64,000 nt of DNA, from the NCBI GenBank assembly GCA_905479995.1, contig CAJQON010000010.1:31805-95804 (forward strand), read 5' to 3'. This document shows, in pieces, positions 25,932-34,617 of this stretch (its first letter is position 1; the number at the start of each line of letters is the position of its first letter). The position numbers and the translations under genes are program-made. The notes under the pieces were generated by a model. The model saw only the letters and a program-made list of their open reading frames with translations, searched no databases and was not told the DNA's origin. The stretch is from an uncultured Flavobacteriales bacterium (GTDB taxonomy: Bacteria > Bacteroidota > Bacteroidia > Flavobacteriales_E > Vicingaceae).

Positions 25932-28247
25932 ATGAGCGATAACAATAGAATTAAAAATTATGCCGAGTGGGTCATCAAAAGAAGATGGTTCATTATCATT
26001 GGCACCCTAGTGGTCACTTTTGGCTTTATAGCTGGAATGGGAAATCTTAAATTTAACAATGACTACCATATTTTCTTTGATGAAGGGAATCCACAAGTAG
26101 AAGCTTTTGATGGGCTTCAAGAAAAGTACACCAAAGATGACAATGCATTTATTGTAATTGCACCAGAAAATGGGAATGTATTTACCAAGAAAACATTGGC
26201 AGCAATAGCAGATTTAGAAGAAAGAGCTTGGCAAGTGCCTTACTCTACTAGAGTAGATGCATTAACCAATTATCAACACACCAGATCGGTTGGTGATGAT
26301 ATGTTCGTTGAACCTTTAGCGCCAGATCCTGAAAGCATGACAGATTCTACTATGGCTTACGTAAAAACCATAGCATTAAGAGAACCAACTTTGGTGGATA
26401 GAATTGTGAATAAGAAAGGAGATGTTACAGCTGTTAATGTTACCGTTAATATTCCTACTGATAGTATGAATGCACCTATGGAGGTAATGAACTATGTAAG
26501 AGATATGATGGCTCAATGGGAAAAGGATTATCCAGGACATGACACTTATATATCAGGAATTGTGATGATGAATGGAACTTTTGCTGAAGAGTCTCAGAAT
26601 GACATGGTAAAATTTGTATTGCCAATGTTATTAATCATATTAATAACAGTTGGAGTGGTAACTAGAAGTTTGAGTAGTTTTGTTGTCTCCTTTTTTGTGT
26701 TACTCTTTTCAATAATGATTGCTATGGGAATGGCAGGTTGGATGTTTATAGAATTAACGGGACCATCTATTTCTGCACCGACTATGATTATGACCTTGGC
26801 CATTGCCGATAGTATACATATTTTGGTAACAGCGCTACAATTAATGCGTAAGGGAACTGAGAAAAAAGCGGCCATAGTAGAAAGTATAAGAATTAACTTT
26901 ATGCCGGTTTTTATAACCAGTGTTACAACGGTTATAGGGTTTTTAACATTAAACTTTGCCGAAGGTGCTCCTTTCCATGATTTAGGAAACATGACAGCAA
27001 TTGGTGTTGCTGCAGCTTTTGCTTTGTCGGTATTGTTTTTACCAGCCTTGGCATCTATTTTACCATTTTGGGTTAAAGTAAAAGTAGTTAAAGAAGGTAA
27101 AACACCATTATTGGATAAACTAGCGAACTTTGTTATTAATAAATACAAAGGGATATTAGTTATCTCTATTTTGGCTGTTATCGGAATTAGTTACTTGTCG
27201 TTAAAAAACGAATTAAACAATCAATTTGTTAAGTTCTTTGATGAAACGGTAACATTTAGAACGGATACTGATTTTATTGCAGAGAATTTAACAGGAATAT
27301 ACAATGTAGAATATTCGTTAGGAGCAGGAGAAGCCGATGGAATTAGTGATCCAGCATATTTGAACAAAATGGATGAGTTTGAAAAATGGTTTAAAACACA
27401 GCCAGAAGTAACACACGTAAATTCATTTGCAACAGTAATGAAGCGAGTAAATGCATCTATGCACGGAGATGATCGGAAGTATTATAAAGTTCCGAATACA
27501 AAAGAAGAAGCAGCACAATTCTTGTTATTGTATGAAATGTCGTTGCCTTATGGATTGGATTTAAACAACCAAATTAATGTAGATAAATCGGAAACTAGAT
27601 TTACGGTTACTACGCAAAATGTTTCGAGTAACGAGATGATGGCATTAACAGAAAGAGCGGAAGAATGGTTGAGACAAAATGCTCCAGAAGAAATGTTTAG
27701 CTATGGAATTAGTACAACATTAATGTTTTCTCACATTACTGCAACAAATATGACGAGCATGTTGCAAAGTGGATTTGGAGCCTTAATTATTATTTCACTT
27801 ATTTTAATATTTGCGTTAAGAAGCTTTAAATATGGAATGTTGAGTTTAATACCTAATGTAGCGCCAATAGCTGTTGCTTTTGGAGTGTGGTACATGTTGG
27901 TAGGAGAAATTAATATGGCTGTAGCTGTAGTATTAGGGATGACGCTGGGAATTGTAGTTGATGATACCATTCACATTTTGGCCAAATACATTAGAGCCAG
28001 AAAAGAATTGGGCAAATCACCGGAAGATGCCATTCGTTATGCATTTAATACTGTTGGACGAGCAGTAATTGTTACTACGGTAGTATTAACCATAGGATTT
28101 AGTGTGCTAATGCAATCGGCTTTTGGTTTAAATTCTGATATGGGTAAGCTAACGGCAATAACAATTGTAGTAGCACTTATTTTGGACTTATTATTGCTGC
28201 CAGCATTACTATTGGCTATAGATAAGCCTAAATCAAAAAAAGATTAA
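25932..28247 (+). CDS. RND/MMPL superfamily exporter
   Basis: 771 residues with two halves, each a transmembrane helix, a large periplasmic loop and five further helices, giving about 12 in total. The half-repeat is visible in the paired membrane cores (PTMIMTLAIADSIHILV and VVLGMTLGIVVDDTIHILA), each with the intramembrane acidic residue of this superfamily. Single-gene RND/MMPL proteins of this length move lipids or other hydrophobic molecules across or out of the inner membrane. It is followed by a LolA-like periplasmic protein and an outer-membrane barrel, which suggests a complete envelope path. The substrate is not known. Confidence 0.9.
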   Translation: MSDNNRIKNYAEWVIKRRWFIIIGTLVVTFGFIAGMGNLKFNNDYHIFFDEGNPQVEAFDGLQEKYTKDDNAFIVIAPENGNVFTKKTLAAIADLEERAWQVPYSTRVDALTNYQHTRSVGDDMFVEPLAPDPESMTDSTMAYVKTIALREPTLVDRIVNKKGDVTAVNVTVNIPTDSMNAPMEVMNYVRDMMAQWEKDYPGHDTYISGIVMMNGTFAEESQNDMVKFVLPMLLIILITVGVVTRSLSSFVVSFFVLLFSIMIAMGMAGWMFIELTGPSISAPTMIMTLAIADSIHILVTALQLMRKGTEKKAAIVESIRINFMPVFITSVTTVIGFLTLNFAEGAPFHDLGNMTAIGVAAAFALSVLFLPALASILPFWVKVKVVKEGKTPLLDKLANFVINKYKGILVISILAVIGISYLSLKNELNNQFVKFFDETVTFRTDTDFIAENLTGIYNVEYSLGAGEADGISDPAYLNKMDEFEKWFKTQPEVTHVNSFATVMKRVNASMHGDDRKYYKVPNTKEEAAQFLLLYEMSLPYGLDLNNQINVDKSETRFTVTTQNVSSNEMMALTERAEEWLRQNAPEEMFSYGISTTLMFSHITATNMTSMLQSGFGALIIISLILIFALRSFKYGMLSLIPNVAPIAVAFGVWYMLVGEINMAVAVVLGMTLGIVVDDTIHILAKYIRARKELGKSPEDAIRYAFNTVGRAVIVTTVVLTIGFSVLMQSAFGLNSDMGKLTAITIVVALILDLLLLPALLLAIDKPKSKKD

Positions 28248-28275
28248 AAACGAATTAAATTTAAAATTTTAAAAG

Positions 28276-29070
28276 ATGAAAAAAACGATATTAATAGCTG
28301 CATCTGTGGTTAGTATTGCGCTAACTGCGGCAATATCTCCACAAACAGCTGAAGAAAAAAAAGGATTAGAAATTTCTAAAAAAGCAGAAGCTGCGGATAA
28401 TGGTTGGGGGAATACTTCTCAAACATTAACCATGATTCTTAAAAACAAAAATGGTCAAACAACAACCCGTAAAACACACGGTTTTTCATTAGAAGTTATT
28501 GGCGATGGAGACAAATCGATGACTGTTTTTGATACACCGAAAGATGTGCAAGGAACAGCAAGTATGACTTATACGCATAAAGTTGGTGATGATGATCAAT
28601 GGTTGTATTTACCTGCGTTAAAAAGAGTAAAAAGAATATCTTCAAGCAATAAGTCGGGACCATTTATGGGAAGTGAATTTGCCTTTGAAGATTTGTCTTC
28701 TCAAGAAGTAGAAAAATATACGCACAAATACATCAGTACGGTTAAGTTGGCTGGAGTGGTTGTTTATAAATTAGAAAGAGTTCCTGTTTCAGCTACATCA
28801 GGGTATAAAAAGATTACTGTCTACATCAACAAAGAGAACTTACGTCCAGAAAGAATTATTTTTTACGATAGGAAAGCGGCTAAACTCAAAACCTTAGTTT
28901 ACTCTGGATATAAAAAGTATGCAGGTAAATTTTGGAGAGCTGATCAAATGAAAATGGTGAATCACCAAAATGGAAAAGAAACAATCTTAAAATTTGAAGG
29001 TTACAAGTTTAACGACCCTACAATTACAGAAGAGAGTTTTACGCAAAACAGTTTGAAAAGAGCAAAATAA
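28276..29070 (+). CDS. LolA-like outer membrane lipoprotein-sorting protein
   Basis: 264 residues with a signal peptide (MKKTILIAASVVSIALTAAIS). The body has the LolA-type half-barrel pattern seen in the outer membrane lipoprotein-sorting family: WLYLPALKRVKRISSSNKS, then FMGSEFAFEDLSS, and late strands with YINKENLRPERIIFYD. Proteins of this group carry a hydrophobic ligand through the periplasm. Lying 28 bases after an RND/MMPL exporter and immediately before a beta-barrel gene, it is likely the carrier between them. Confidence 0.88.
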   Translation: MKKTILIAASVVSIALTAAISPQTAEEKKGLEISKKAEAADNGWGNTSQTLTMILKNKNGQTTTRKTHGFSLEVIGDGDKSMTVFDTPKDVQGTASMTYTHKVGDDDQWLYLPALKRVKRISSSNKSGPFMGSEFAFEDLSSQEVEKYTHKYISTVKLAGVVVYKLERVPVSATSGYKKITVYINKENLRPERIIFYDRKAAKLKTLVYSGYKKYAGKFWRADQMKMVNHQNGKETILKFEGYKFNDPTITEESFTQNSLKRAK

Positions 29071-30354
29071 ATGTTAAAAGTTAAGTTTGTAATATTAATC
29101 ATCATGCTACTAGGATATAGTAGTGTGATGATTTCTCAAGAAATTGAAGAAGAAATTTTTGAAGAGGAGATTTTGGATGAAGATGTGATTTCTGAAGAAA
29201 TTGAAGGAGAGCAACAGGAAAAAGTAAAGGTTAAAAAATTAACTTCAGAACTTTCTGGAAACATTAGGGGAGATTACCGTTATTACCCTGATGAAGGACT
29301 ATATATAGGCCAGCAACAAGAGTATGTGTCGGCAGTTTTTAATCCAGAAATATACTTAGAATGGGCAAATGGCAAACAACGGATTCAATTTAAAGGATTT
29401 GGACGCTTAAACCAATATGATAACAAACAAACCCATGTTGATCTTCGAGAATTTTATTATCAGAGAGTATTAAAAAAATGGGAAATTAGTATTGGTGTAA
29501 AACAGATTTATTGGGGCTTTACCGAGTCTAACCATTTGGTTAATGTTATTAATCAAGACGATGTATTGGAGGGGAATGATATTGAAAATAAGTTAGGGCA
29601 ACCTATGGGTCACATCTCGGTATCACAAAAATGGGGAACTGTAGATTTTATGGTAATGCCCTATTTTCGAAAAGTTCAATTTCCTGGAATTAGAGGTAGA
29701 GGAAGACCTCCATTTCTTTTAGACGAGGATAACATTTGGTTTGAAAGTGAAAATGAAGAGTATAATCCAGATTTAGCGATTCGGTGGTTTCACAACATTA
29801 AGTCAGTAGATATTGGTCTCTCTCATTTTTATGGAACTAGCCGAGTACCATTTTTTGATGTCTCACTTGAAGGTGATTTTACATTAATGCATGAACTAAT
29901 TAATCAAACCGGATTAGAATTTCAAGCGACTACTGGGGCAATGTTGTGGAAATTGGAAGCTATTAATAGAGTTAGTGAACGAAAAACGATAAAAGCATTT
30001 ACGGTAGGAGCAGAATATACTTTTAGCAATGTTTTTAAAACAGACTTAGGGTTTTTACTAGAGTATAATTATGATGATAGAGGAGCAGAATTGATTAATG
30101 GCTTGAACGATGATGTTTTTATGGGAATGCGAATAGGCTTTAATGACAAACAAAGTACTGACTTTTTGGGAGGTATTAATGTTGATGCAGAAACGGGGAC
30201 AATGACTTATTTTGCAGAGGCTAACAGACGTTTGGGAGATTCGTGGAAATTAAGCTTTAAAATGTTTGGGTTGAATACGGACACAGAAACCGAATTTTTC
30301 TATTTAATTAGAAAAGATGGCTTTGTAGAAGCTTCACTTTCAAAATATTTTTAA
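29071..30354 (+). CDS. Outer-membrane beta-barrel protein of the RND/LolA-like operon
   Basis: 427 residues; the ATG follows the LolA-like stop codon directly. A signal peptide (cleaved near ISQ) leads into a very acidic stretch (about 24-50, mostly Glu, Asp and Ile), then alternating strands with aromatic residues and a C-terminal ASLSKYF typical of barrels. It resembles the barrel partners (DUF1302-like) found with RND and LolA-like genes elsewhere, but the match is by context and fold, not by a clear motif. A hairpin-poor gap of 119 bases follows. Confidence 0.7.
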   Translation: MLKVKFVILIIMLLGYSSVMISQEIEEEIFEEEILDEDVISEEIEGEQQEKVKVKKLTSELSGNIRGDYRYYPDEGLYIGQQQEYVSAVFNPEIYLEWANGKQRIQFKGFGRLNQYDNKQTHVDLREFYYQRVLKKWEISIGVKQIYWGFTESNHLVNVINQDDVLEGNDIENKLGQPMGHISVSQKWGTVDFMVMPYFRKVQFPGIRGRGRPPFLLDEDNIWFESENEEYNPDLAIRWFHNIKSVDIGLSHFYGTSRVPFFDVSLEGDFTLMHELINQTGLEFQATTGAMLWKLEAINRVSERKTIKAFTVGAEYTFSNVFKTDLGFLLEYNYDDRGAELINGLNDDVFMGMRIGFNDKQSTDFLGGINVDAETGTMTYFAEANRRLGDSWKLSFKMFGLNTDTETEFFYLIRKDGFVEASLSKYF

Positions 30355-30437
30355 AACTTCTTAATCAATCAACATACTGTATGTTAGATTATTAGAGCTG
30401 ACAGTTGTTTCTATTAATTTTTTTTTTGAATAAAAAA

Positions 30438-30463
30438 GGTTACTTTTTCATAATGAGATTGTA
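30438..30463 (+). promoter_or_regulatory. Candidate promoter motif, copy 1 (GGTTAC-N14-ATTGTA)
   Basis: GGTTACTTTTT then, at the same spacing as in the copy at 31390, ATTGTA; 10 bases before the PorP start codon. The copies share all 11 leading and all 6 trailing bases but only about half of those between, as expected for a two-part promoter. Here GGTTAC also pairs with GTAACC (30461-30466) as an inverted repeat, which copy 2 lacks. It may be read by the ECF sigma factor encoded at 34036. Confidence 0.45.
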
Positions 30464-30473
30464 ACCAAAGTAT

Positions 30474-31388
30474 ATGAAGAAAAAATTAGGGCCTTTTTTA
30501 TTTGCAATGTTTGCATTTTGTTTTGTAAACGCTCAAACTCAAGTGTATGAACTTCCGGTTTACTTCGGGCAGTTTTTTAATGATCCACAAATAAATGGTA
30601 TTGGACTATATGATGGTCAAGAGATTGGTTTAACCATGGGTCATAGGCGAAATAGCAATAATTTTGGAGGTGTTAATACTTCATTGTTTTCTGGTCGTTT
30701 TAAACTCAAGTCTAAAAACGATGAAGCTTTTCATTCATTGGGTGTAAACTTTACAAATGATAAAGAGGGTTTTCTGCTTCGTAGAAATCGATTTTCAATG
30801 TCTTATGCACGGCATTTAAAAATTTCAAATCAATTTAATTTAGCGGGTGGTTTTTCTGCAGGATTCTATAACTTTTCAGTAGTTTCTAACGATGCCATAG
30901 GAGGCCTCTCGAGTTATGCATTTGATGGTTCATTTAGCTTGAGTTTGTATAATAAAACAACAAGAGTTGGCCTTGATGTTAATCAGTTTACCAATTCTTC
31001 CATACAGCCCTTAGATCAAGAAATTATTTTGGCAAGACACCTCAATTTATTAGTAAGCCATCGTTTTAACTTAATTGAAGAAGACCTTAAATTTACACCA
31101 ACTATAATTGGCCGATATAGTAAAAGTGGGAAATCTGTGTTTTCGGGCCTCGGATTAACATTGGGAGGGCAGTTTTTATTTAAAGATAAATTCATGGCTG
31201 GTTTAAGTCAGGAAAAAAGCAACGGAATGTATTTCTTTTTAGGAATTATAGACATTAACATGGGAAGTTCATTGTTAGATATAGACTTTTCCTACTTTAT
31301 TCCAAACCAAGGAAACCTGAGATCTAACGTACAGCTATTCGAAATTTTTGTTTCCTACGATATCAATTTAAATAAAAAGAAAGACTAG
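30474..31388 (+). CDS. PorP/SprF family type IX secretion outer-membrane protein
   Basis: 304 residues, signal peptide (MKKKLGPFLFAMFAFCFVNA), then LPVYFGQFFNDPQINGIGLY, a diverged form of the family's N-terminal signature, and a barrel-like body. It lies directly before a type B CTD protein, making a third PorP/cargo pair in the window but in the opposite gene order. A promoter-like motif is repeated upstream of both genes of the pair. An ECF sigma and anti-sigma pair follows. Confidence 0.82.
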   Translation: MKKKLGPFLFAMFAFCFVNAQTQVYELPVYFGQFFNDPQINGIGLYDGQEIGLTMGHRRNSNNFGGVNTSLFSGRFKLKSKNDEAFHSLGVNFTNDKEGFLLRRNRFSMSYARHLKISNQFNLAGGFSAGFYNFSVVSNDAIGGLSSYAFDGSFSLSLYNKTTRVGLDVNQFTNSSIQPLDQEIILARHLNLLVSHRFNLIEEDLKFTPTIIGRYSKSGKSVFSGLGLTLGGQFLFKDKFMAGLSQEKSNGMYFFLGIIDINMGSSLLDIDFSYFIPNQGNLRSNVQLFEIFVSYDINLNKKKD

Positions 31389-31389
31389 G

Positions 31390-31415
31390 GGTTACTTTTT
31401 GAGAATCACATTGTA
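31390..31415 (+). promoter_or_regulatory. Candidate promoter motif, copy 2 (GGTTAC-N14-ATTGTA)
   Basis: Begins two bases after the PorP stop and ends 25 bases before the ATG at 31441. Same 11-base and 6-base blocks and the same 14-base spacing as the copy at 30438. An alternative reading is a variant sigma-A -7 element (TACTTTTT). Confidence 0.45.
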
Positions 31416-31440
31416 GTATAAGCAAAACAACACATTAACT

Positions 31441-33987
31441 ATGAAAACATTCAAAACAACATTAACAATACTAGCTCTAATTTTAGGGTTGACTTGGAAC
31501 GCTAGTGCAGCAGCTACTTGCCTCGATTTTCAAGATACGGTAGGTATATTTACTATAGCGCCTAGTCAAACTAATTATGGAGCAACATGGTATACAAATA
31601 GCGGAGTAACACTTCGTGCTAAATACTTTGATTATTCATCTTTTGGTAGCCCTGGTATGATGAACATTGCCGATCATGTAGCTACTGGTTATACTGGATC
31701 TAACGGGAGTTCAAATTATGTAGGTAACATTTATTATCAAGGTAATGCTATTACGGAAATCGATTTCTCATCGCTATCACCTGTATCTAAAAAAGTCGAG
31801 TTTGATGTGAATTACATTTTAAACAATACTTCAGCCAATCCATTTATGGTAAATGGACAGCCATTGAATGCATTACCTGCGGGAATTACCTATACGGCAA
31901 CGCCTTTAACCTTTGGGTTTCACATTGAAATAACGGGTAGCATTAATACTATAGAGTTGCATGGCTTTGAAGCTGCAATTGATAATATTTGTATTGATTC
32001 TACCACTTCAACCCCGCCAAGTGCTTCAAATTGTATTGATTTAACGAATGCTGGAATGACCGGTGTTGTAAATGATTACAACAGCGATTCTACAACGCCA
32101 ATTGGTTCAGCTTATATTTCCAACGGAGATTTACACGTAATCAAAACCTTATCGAGTACTGGACCAGGATTTGAGCAATCGTACATTAATTGGATAAATG
32201 CTTCAGAAATGTTGTTTCACGGATATTTAACTTTCGATGTTTCTTCAGCAAGTTATTCTTGTAAAGCCTTATTGGTAGATGCAGTTGCGCCTTCAAAAAT
32301 AATTGTTGATGGTGATACGATTGATATTACACCAGGATGGAACCCATATGCTGGAACAGGATTTAATATTGATACTGTTGTAGGTGGAGCATTTAACATT
32401 ACTGGAAGCTTTAATTCAGCTACTTTTTACGCACAAACAGCTATGTACCATTCGGTATGCTTAGACAGTTGTGCTAGTGCAAATACTTCGGCTTGTATCG
32501 ATTTTCAAGATACAATGGGAGTTTATACTATTGCACCAAGTCAAACTAATTTTGGAGCACCTTGGTATACAAATAATGGAATAGCGTTTAGCGCTAAATA
32601 TTTCGACTACACCCTGTTTAATAGTCCTGGTATGATGAACATTGCCGACCATGTAGCTGCTGGTTATACTGGAGCGAATGGAAGTTCAAACTACGTAGGA
32701 AACATTTACGCTCAAGCAGATATTATTACTCAAATTGATTTTTCAGCTTTAATTCCTGTAACTAAAAAAGTAGAATTTGATGTAAACTACATCCTAAACA
32801 ATACCTCAGCCAATCCATTTATGGTGAATGGACAACCCTTAAGCACATTACCTGCGGGAATTACCTATACGGCTAGGCCATTAACCTTTGGATTTCACAT
32901 TGAATTAACAGGAAACATTAATACGATAGAATTACACGGACATGAAGTAGGTATTGACAACCTTTGTGTTGATTCTTTTACTCAAGGACCACCACCACCA
33001 TCTTCTGCGTGTTTTGATTTTCAAGATACAATGAATGTAACTACTATTGCACCAAGCCAAACTGCTTATGGAGCAACATGGTATACCAACAGTGGCGTTA
33101 ATTTTAAGCACAAGTATTTTGATTATACTTCGTTTAATAGTCCAGGGATGGCAACCATTGCCGATCATGTTGCTTCTGGTTATACCGGTGCAAACGGGAA
33201 TTCTAATTTTGTTGGGAACATTTATTACCAAGGTAATGTAATTACAGAAATTGACTTTTCTGCACTAATGCCAGTAGCTAAAAGAGTAGAGTTTGATATA
33301 AATTATATCTTAAACAATACATCAGCCAATCCATTTAGGGTAAATGGTCAGCCATTGAATGCACTACCTGCGGGAATTACTTATACGGCAACACCATTAA
33401 CTTTCGGTTTCCACATTGAAATAACAGGAAATGTAAATACAATTGAATTGCATGGGTATGAGGTAGCTATAGATAACATTTGTATAGACAGTTCAGTAGT
33501 TCCGCCATGTACAGTAACAGCAATGTATACGGTTACAGTTAACCAAATGGTGGTAAACTTTACCAATGCCTCTTCGGTAAACGCTAATACAGCAACTCAA
33601 TTTATTTGGAATTTTGGAGATGGAAATACTTCTGGGGATAATGATCCTGTTCATACTTACAGTACTCCAGGAAGTTACTGGGTTTGTTTAACCGTTGTAG
33701 ACATGAATTGTCCAACCAACCCAACGGCTGTTTATTGCGATTCAGTAACGGTTGGATCTTGTCAGATCGGTCATCGTATTATGACACCAAACAATGATGG
33801 TAATGACGATGATGTATTTTTGCCTAAAGGATCTAAAGTATACGATAGAAATGGGTTTATAGTAAAACAAACTGCTGAAGACGATAACTGGAACGGAACA
33901 AACGATTCTAACCAACCGTTGCCTATGGGTTATTATACCATAACTTGTGGAGGTGGTGAAGTATTTAATGTAACTATAGTAAGATAA
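31441..33987 (+). CDS. Large T9SS surface protein with three 161-residue repeats, PKD and type B CTD
   Basis: 848 residues. Signal peptide (cleaved near ASA), repeat 1 (27-187), a different spacer module (about 190-345, ending SVCLDSC), repeat 2 (352-512), repeat 3 (524-684), a PKD domain (about 690-775, with FIWNFGDGNTSG and VHTYSTPGSY) and a short type B CTD (about 780-848: TPNNDGNDD, VYDRNG, PLPMGYYTI). Each repeat runs from C-x-DFQDT to DN-CxDS and is probably a beta-sandwich lectin- or adhesin-like unit, but no family could be named. T9SS export and surface attachment follow from the CTD. Its probable partner is the PorP protein directly upstream. Confidence 0.87.
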   Translation: MKTFKTTLTILALILGLTWNASAAATCLDFQDTVGIFTIAPSQTNYGATWYTNSGVTLRAKYFDYSSFGSPGMMNIADHVATGYTGSNGSSNYVGNIYYQGNAITEIDFSSLSPVSKKVEFDVNYILNNTSANPFMVNGQPLNALPAGITYTATPLTFGFHIEITGSINTIELHGFEAAIDNICIDSTTSTPPSASNCIDLTNAGMTGVVNDYNSDSTTPIGSAYISNGDLHVIKTLSSTGPGFEQSYINWINASEMLFHGYLTFDVSSASYSCKALLVDAVAPSKIIVDGDTIDITPGWNPYAGTGFNIDTVVGGAFNITGSFNSATFYAQTAMYHSVCLDSCASANTSACIDFQDTMGVYTIAPSQTNFGAPWYTNNGIAFSAKYFDYTLFNSPGMMNIADHVAAGYTGANGSSNYVGNIYAQADIITQIDFSALIPVTKKVEFDVNYILNNTSANPFMVNGQPLSTLPAGITYTARPLTFGFHIELTGNINTIELHGHEVGIDNLCVDSFTQGPPPPSSACFDFQDTMNVTTIAPSQTAYGATWYTNSGVNFKHKYFDYTSFNSPGMATIADHVASGYTGANGNSNFVGNIYYQGNVITEIDFSALMPVAKRVEFDINYILNNTSANPFRVNGQPLNALPAGITYTATPLTFGFHIEITGNVNTIELHGYEVAIDNICIDSSVVPPCTVTAMYTVTVNQMVVNFTNASSVNANTATQFIWNFGDGNTSGDNDPVHTYSTPGSYWVCLTVVDMNCPTNPTAVYCDSVTVGSCQIGHRIMTPNNDGNDDDVFLPKGSKVYDRNGFIVKQTAEDDNWNGTNDSNQPLPMGYYTITCGGGEVFNVTIVR
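31519..32001 (+). repeat. 161-codon internal repeat, unit 1
   Basis: 483 bases encoding the first unit, CLDFQDT...DNICIDS. Same length as units 2 and 3, with no gaps needed. Confidence 0.85.
32494..32976 (+). repeat. 161-codon internal repeat, unit 2
   Basis: 483 bases encoding CIDFQDT...DNLCVDS. It is separated from unit 1 by a 164-codon module of different sequence, and from unit 3 by only 11 codons rich in proline. Confidence 0.85.
33010..33492 (+). repeat. 161-codon internal repeat, unit 3
   Basis: 483 bases encoding CFDFQDT...DNICIDS. The second half of the unit (NYILNNTSANPF, NGQPL, LPAGITYTA, PLTFGFHIE) is nearly invariant across all three; the first half varies more. Confidence 0.85.
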
Positions 33988-33999
33988 ACACAAAACAAA

Positions 34000-34028
34000 T
34001 GGGTAAAGAGCTATAAGTTCTTTACCCA
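34000..34028 (+). terminator. Hairpin between the T9SS protein and the ECF sigma gene
   Basis: 10-bp perfect stem TGGGTAAAGA / TCTTTACCCA with a 9-base loop, followed by CTTTTAT. It looks like a partial terminator or attenuator, ending 7 bases before the sigma factor ATG at 34036, so it could limit read-through into the sigma gene. Confidence 0.6.
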
Positions 34029-34035
34029 CTTTTAT

Positions 34036-34617
34036 ATGAAATATTCTGACACTGAAATTGTAGCGCAAATAAAAAAGGGAGACTCGGATAGTGTTTTAAA
34101 TTTCCTTTATCAAACAGTTCAGTTTAAAATTAGTAGTTGGATAATTCAAAACAATGGAAACGAAGAAGAAGCACAAGATATTTTTCAAGATGCAGTGGTA
34201 GCATTTTACAAATTTGTTTTGGCTAATAAATTTGAAGAAGGAAGAAGTGTAGAGGGTTTTATTTTTGCTATTGGACGGAATCTTTGGATTAATAGAGTAA
34301 AGCAAAAGAATAAGTTGATGATGGATGCTGAAGGGATAGAAAAGTTACCTGAAATAACTGAAGAAAGCGATTTTTTAACAGAAATAGTTGATGCTGAAAG
34401 AGCTCAAAAAATGGAAGTGTTATTGAGTCAATTGGGAGAACGATGTAAAGAGTTATTGACTTTGAGTATTTTTTATAGCATGCCTATGGAAGATATAAGT
34501 GAGAAAATGGGGTTTAGCAATGCCAATACCGCCAAAACAAAAAACTATAAGTGTAAGCAGCGTTTAATAAAAATTATTAAAGAAAACGAGCAAGTTAAAG
34601 AGTGGTTATATAAATGA
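34036..34617 (+). CDS. ECF-type RNA polymerase sigma factor
   Basis: 193 residues with sigma-70 region 2 (about 15-90: LYQTVQFKISSWII, EEAQDIFQDAVVAFYKFV, FIFAIGRNLWINRVKQK) and region 4 (about 130-190: CKELLTLSIFYSMPMEDISEKMGF) but no regions 1 or 3, which defines the ECF class. Its stop overlaps the start of the next gene (ATGA), a membrane protein that is probably its anti-sigma factor. Neighbouring genes are T9SS cargo and a PorP protein. In Porphyromonas an ECF factor (SigP) drives T9SS genes, so a related role is plausible here. Confidence 0.9.
   Translation: MKYSDTEIVAQIKKGDSDSVLNFLYQTVQFKISSWIIQNNGNEEEAQDIFQDAVVAFYKFVLANKFEEGRSVEGFIFAIGRNLWINRVKQKNKLMMDAEGIEKLPEITEESDFLTEIVDAERAQKMEVLLSQLGERCKELLTLSIFYSMPMEDISEKMGFSNANTAKTKNYKCKQRLIKIIKENEQVKEWLYK

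Noticed and set aside
26594..27148. 184-codon open frame on the minus strand
   Set aside because: Shadow of the RND exporter's membrane helices; the hydrophobic composition is a by-product of the complementary strand.
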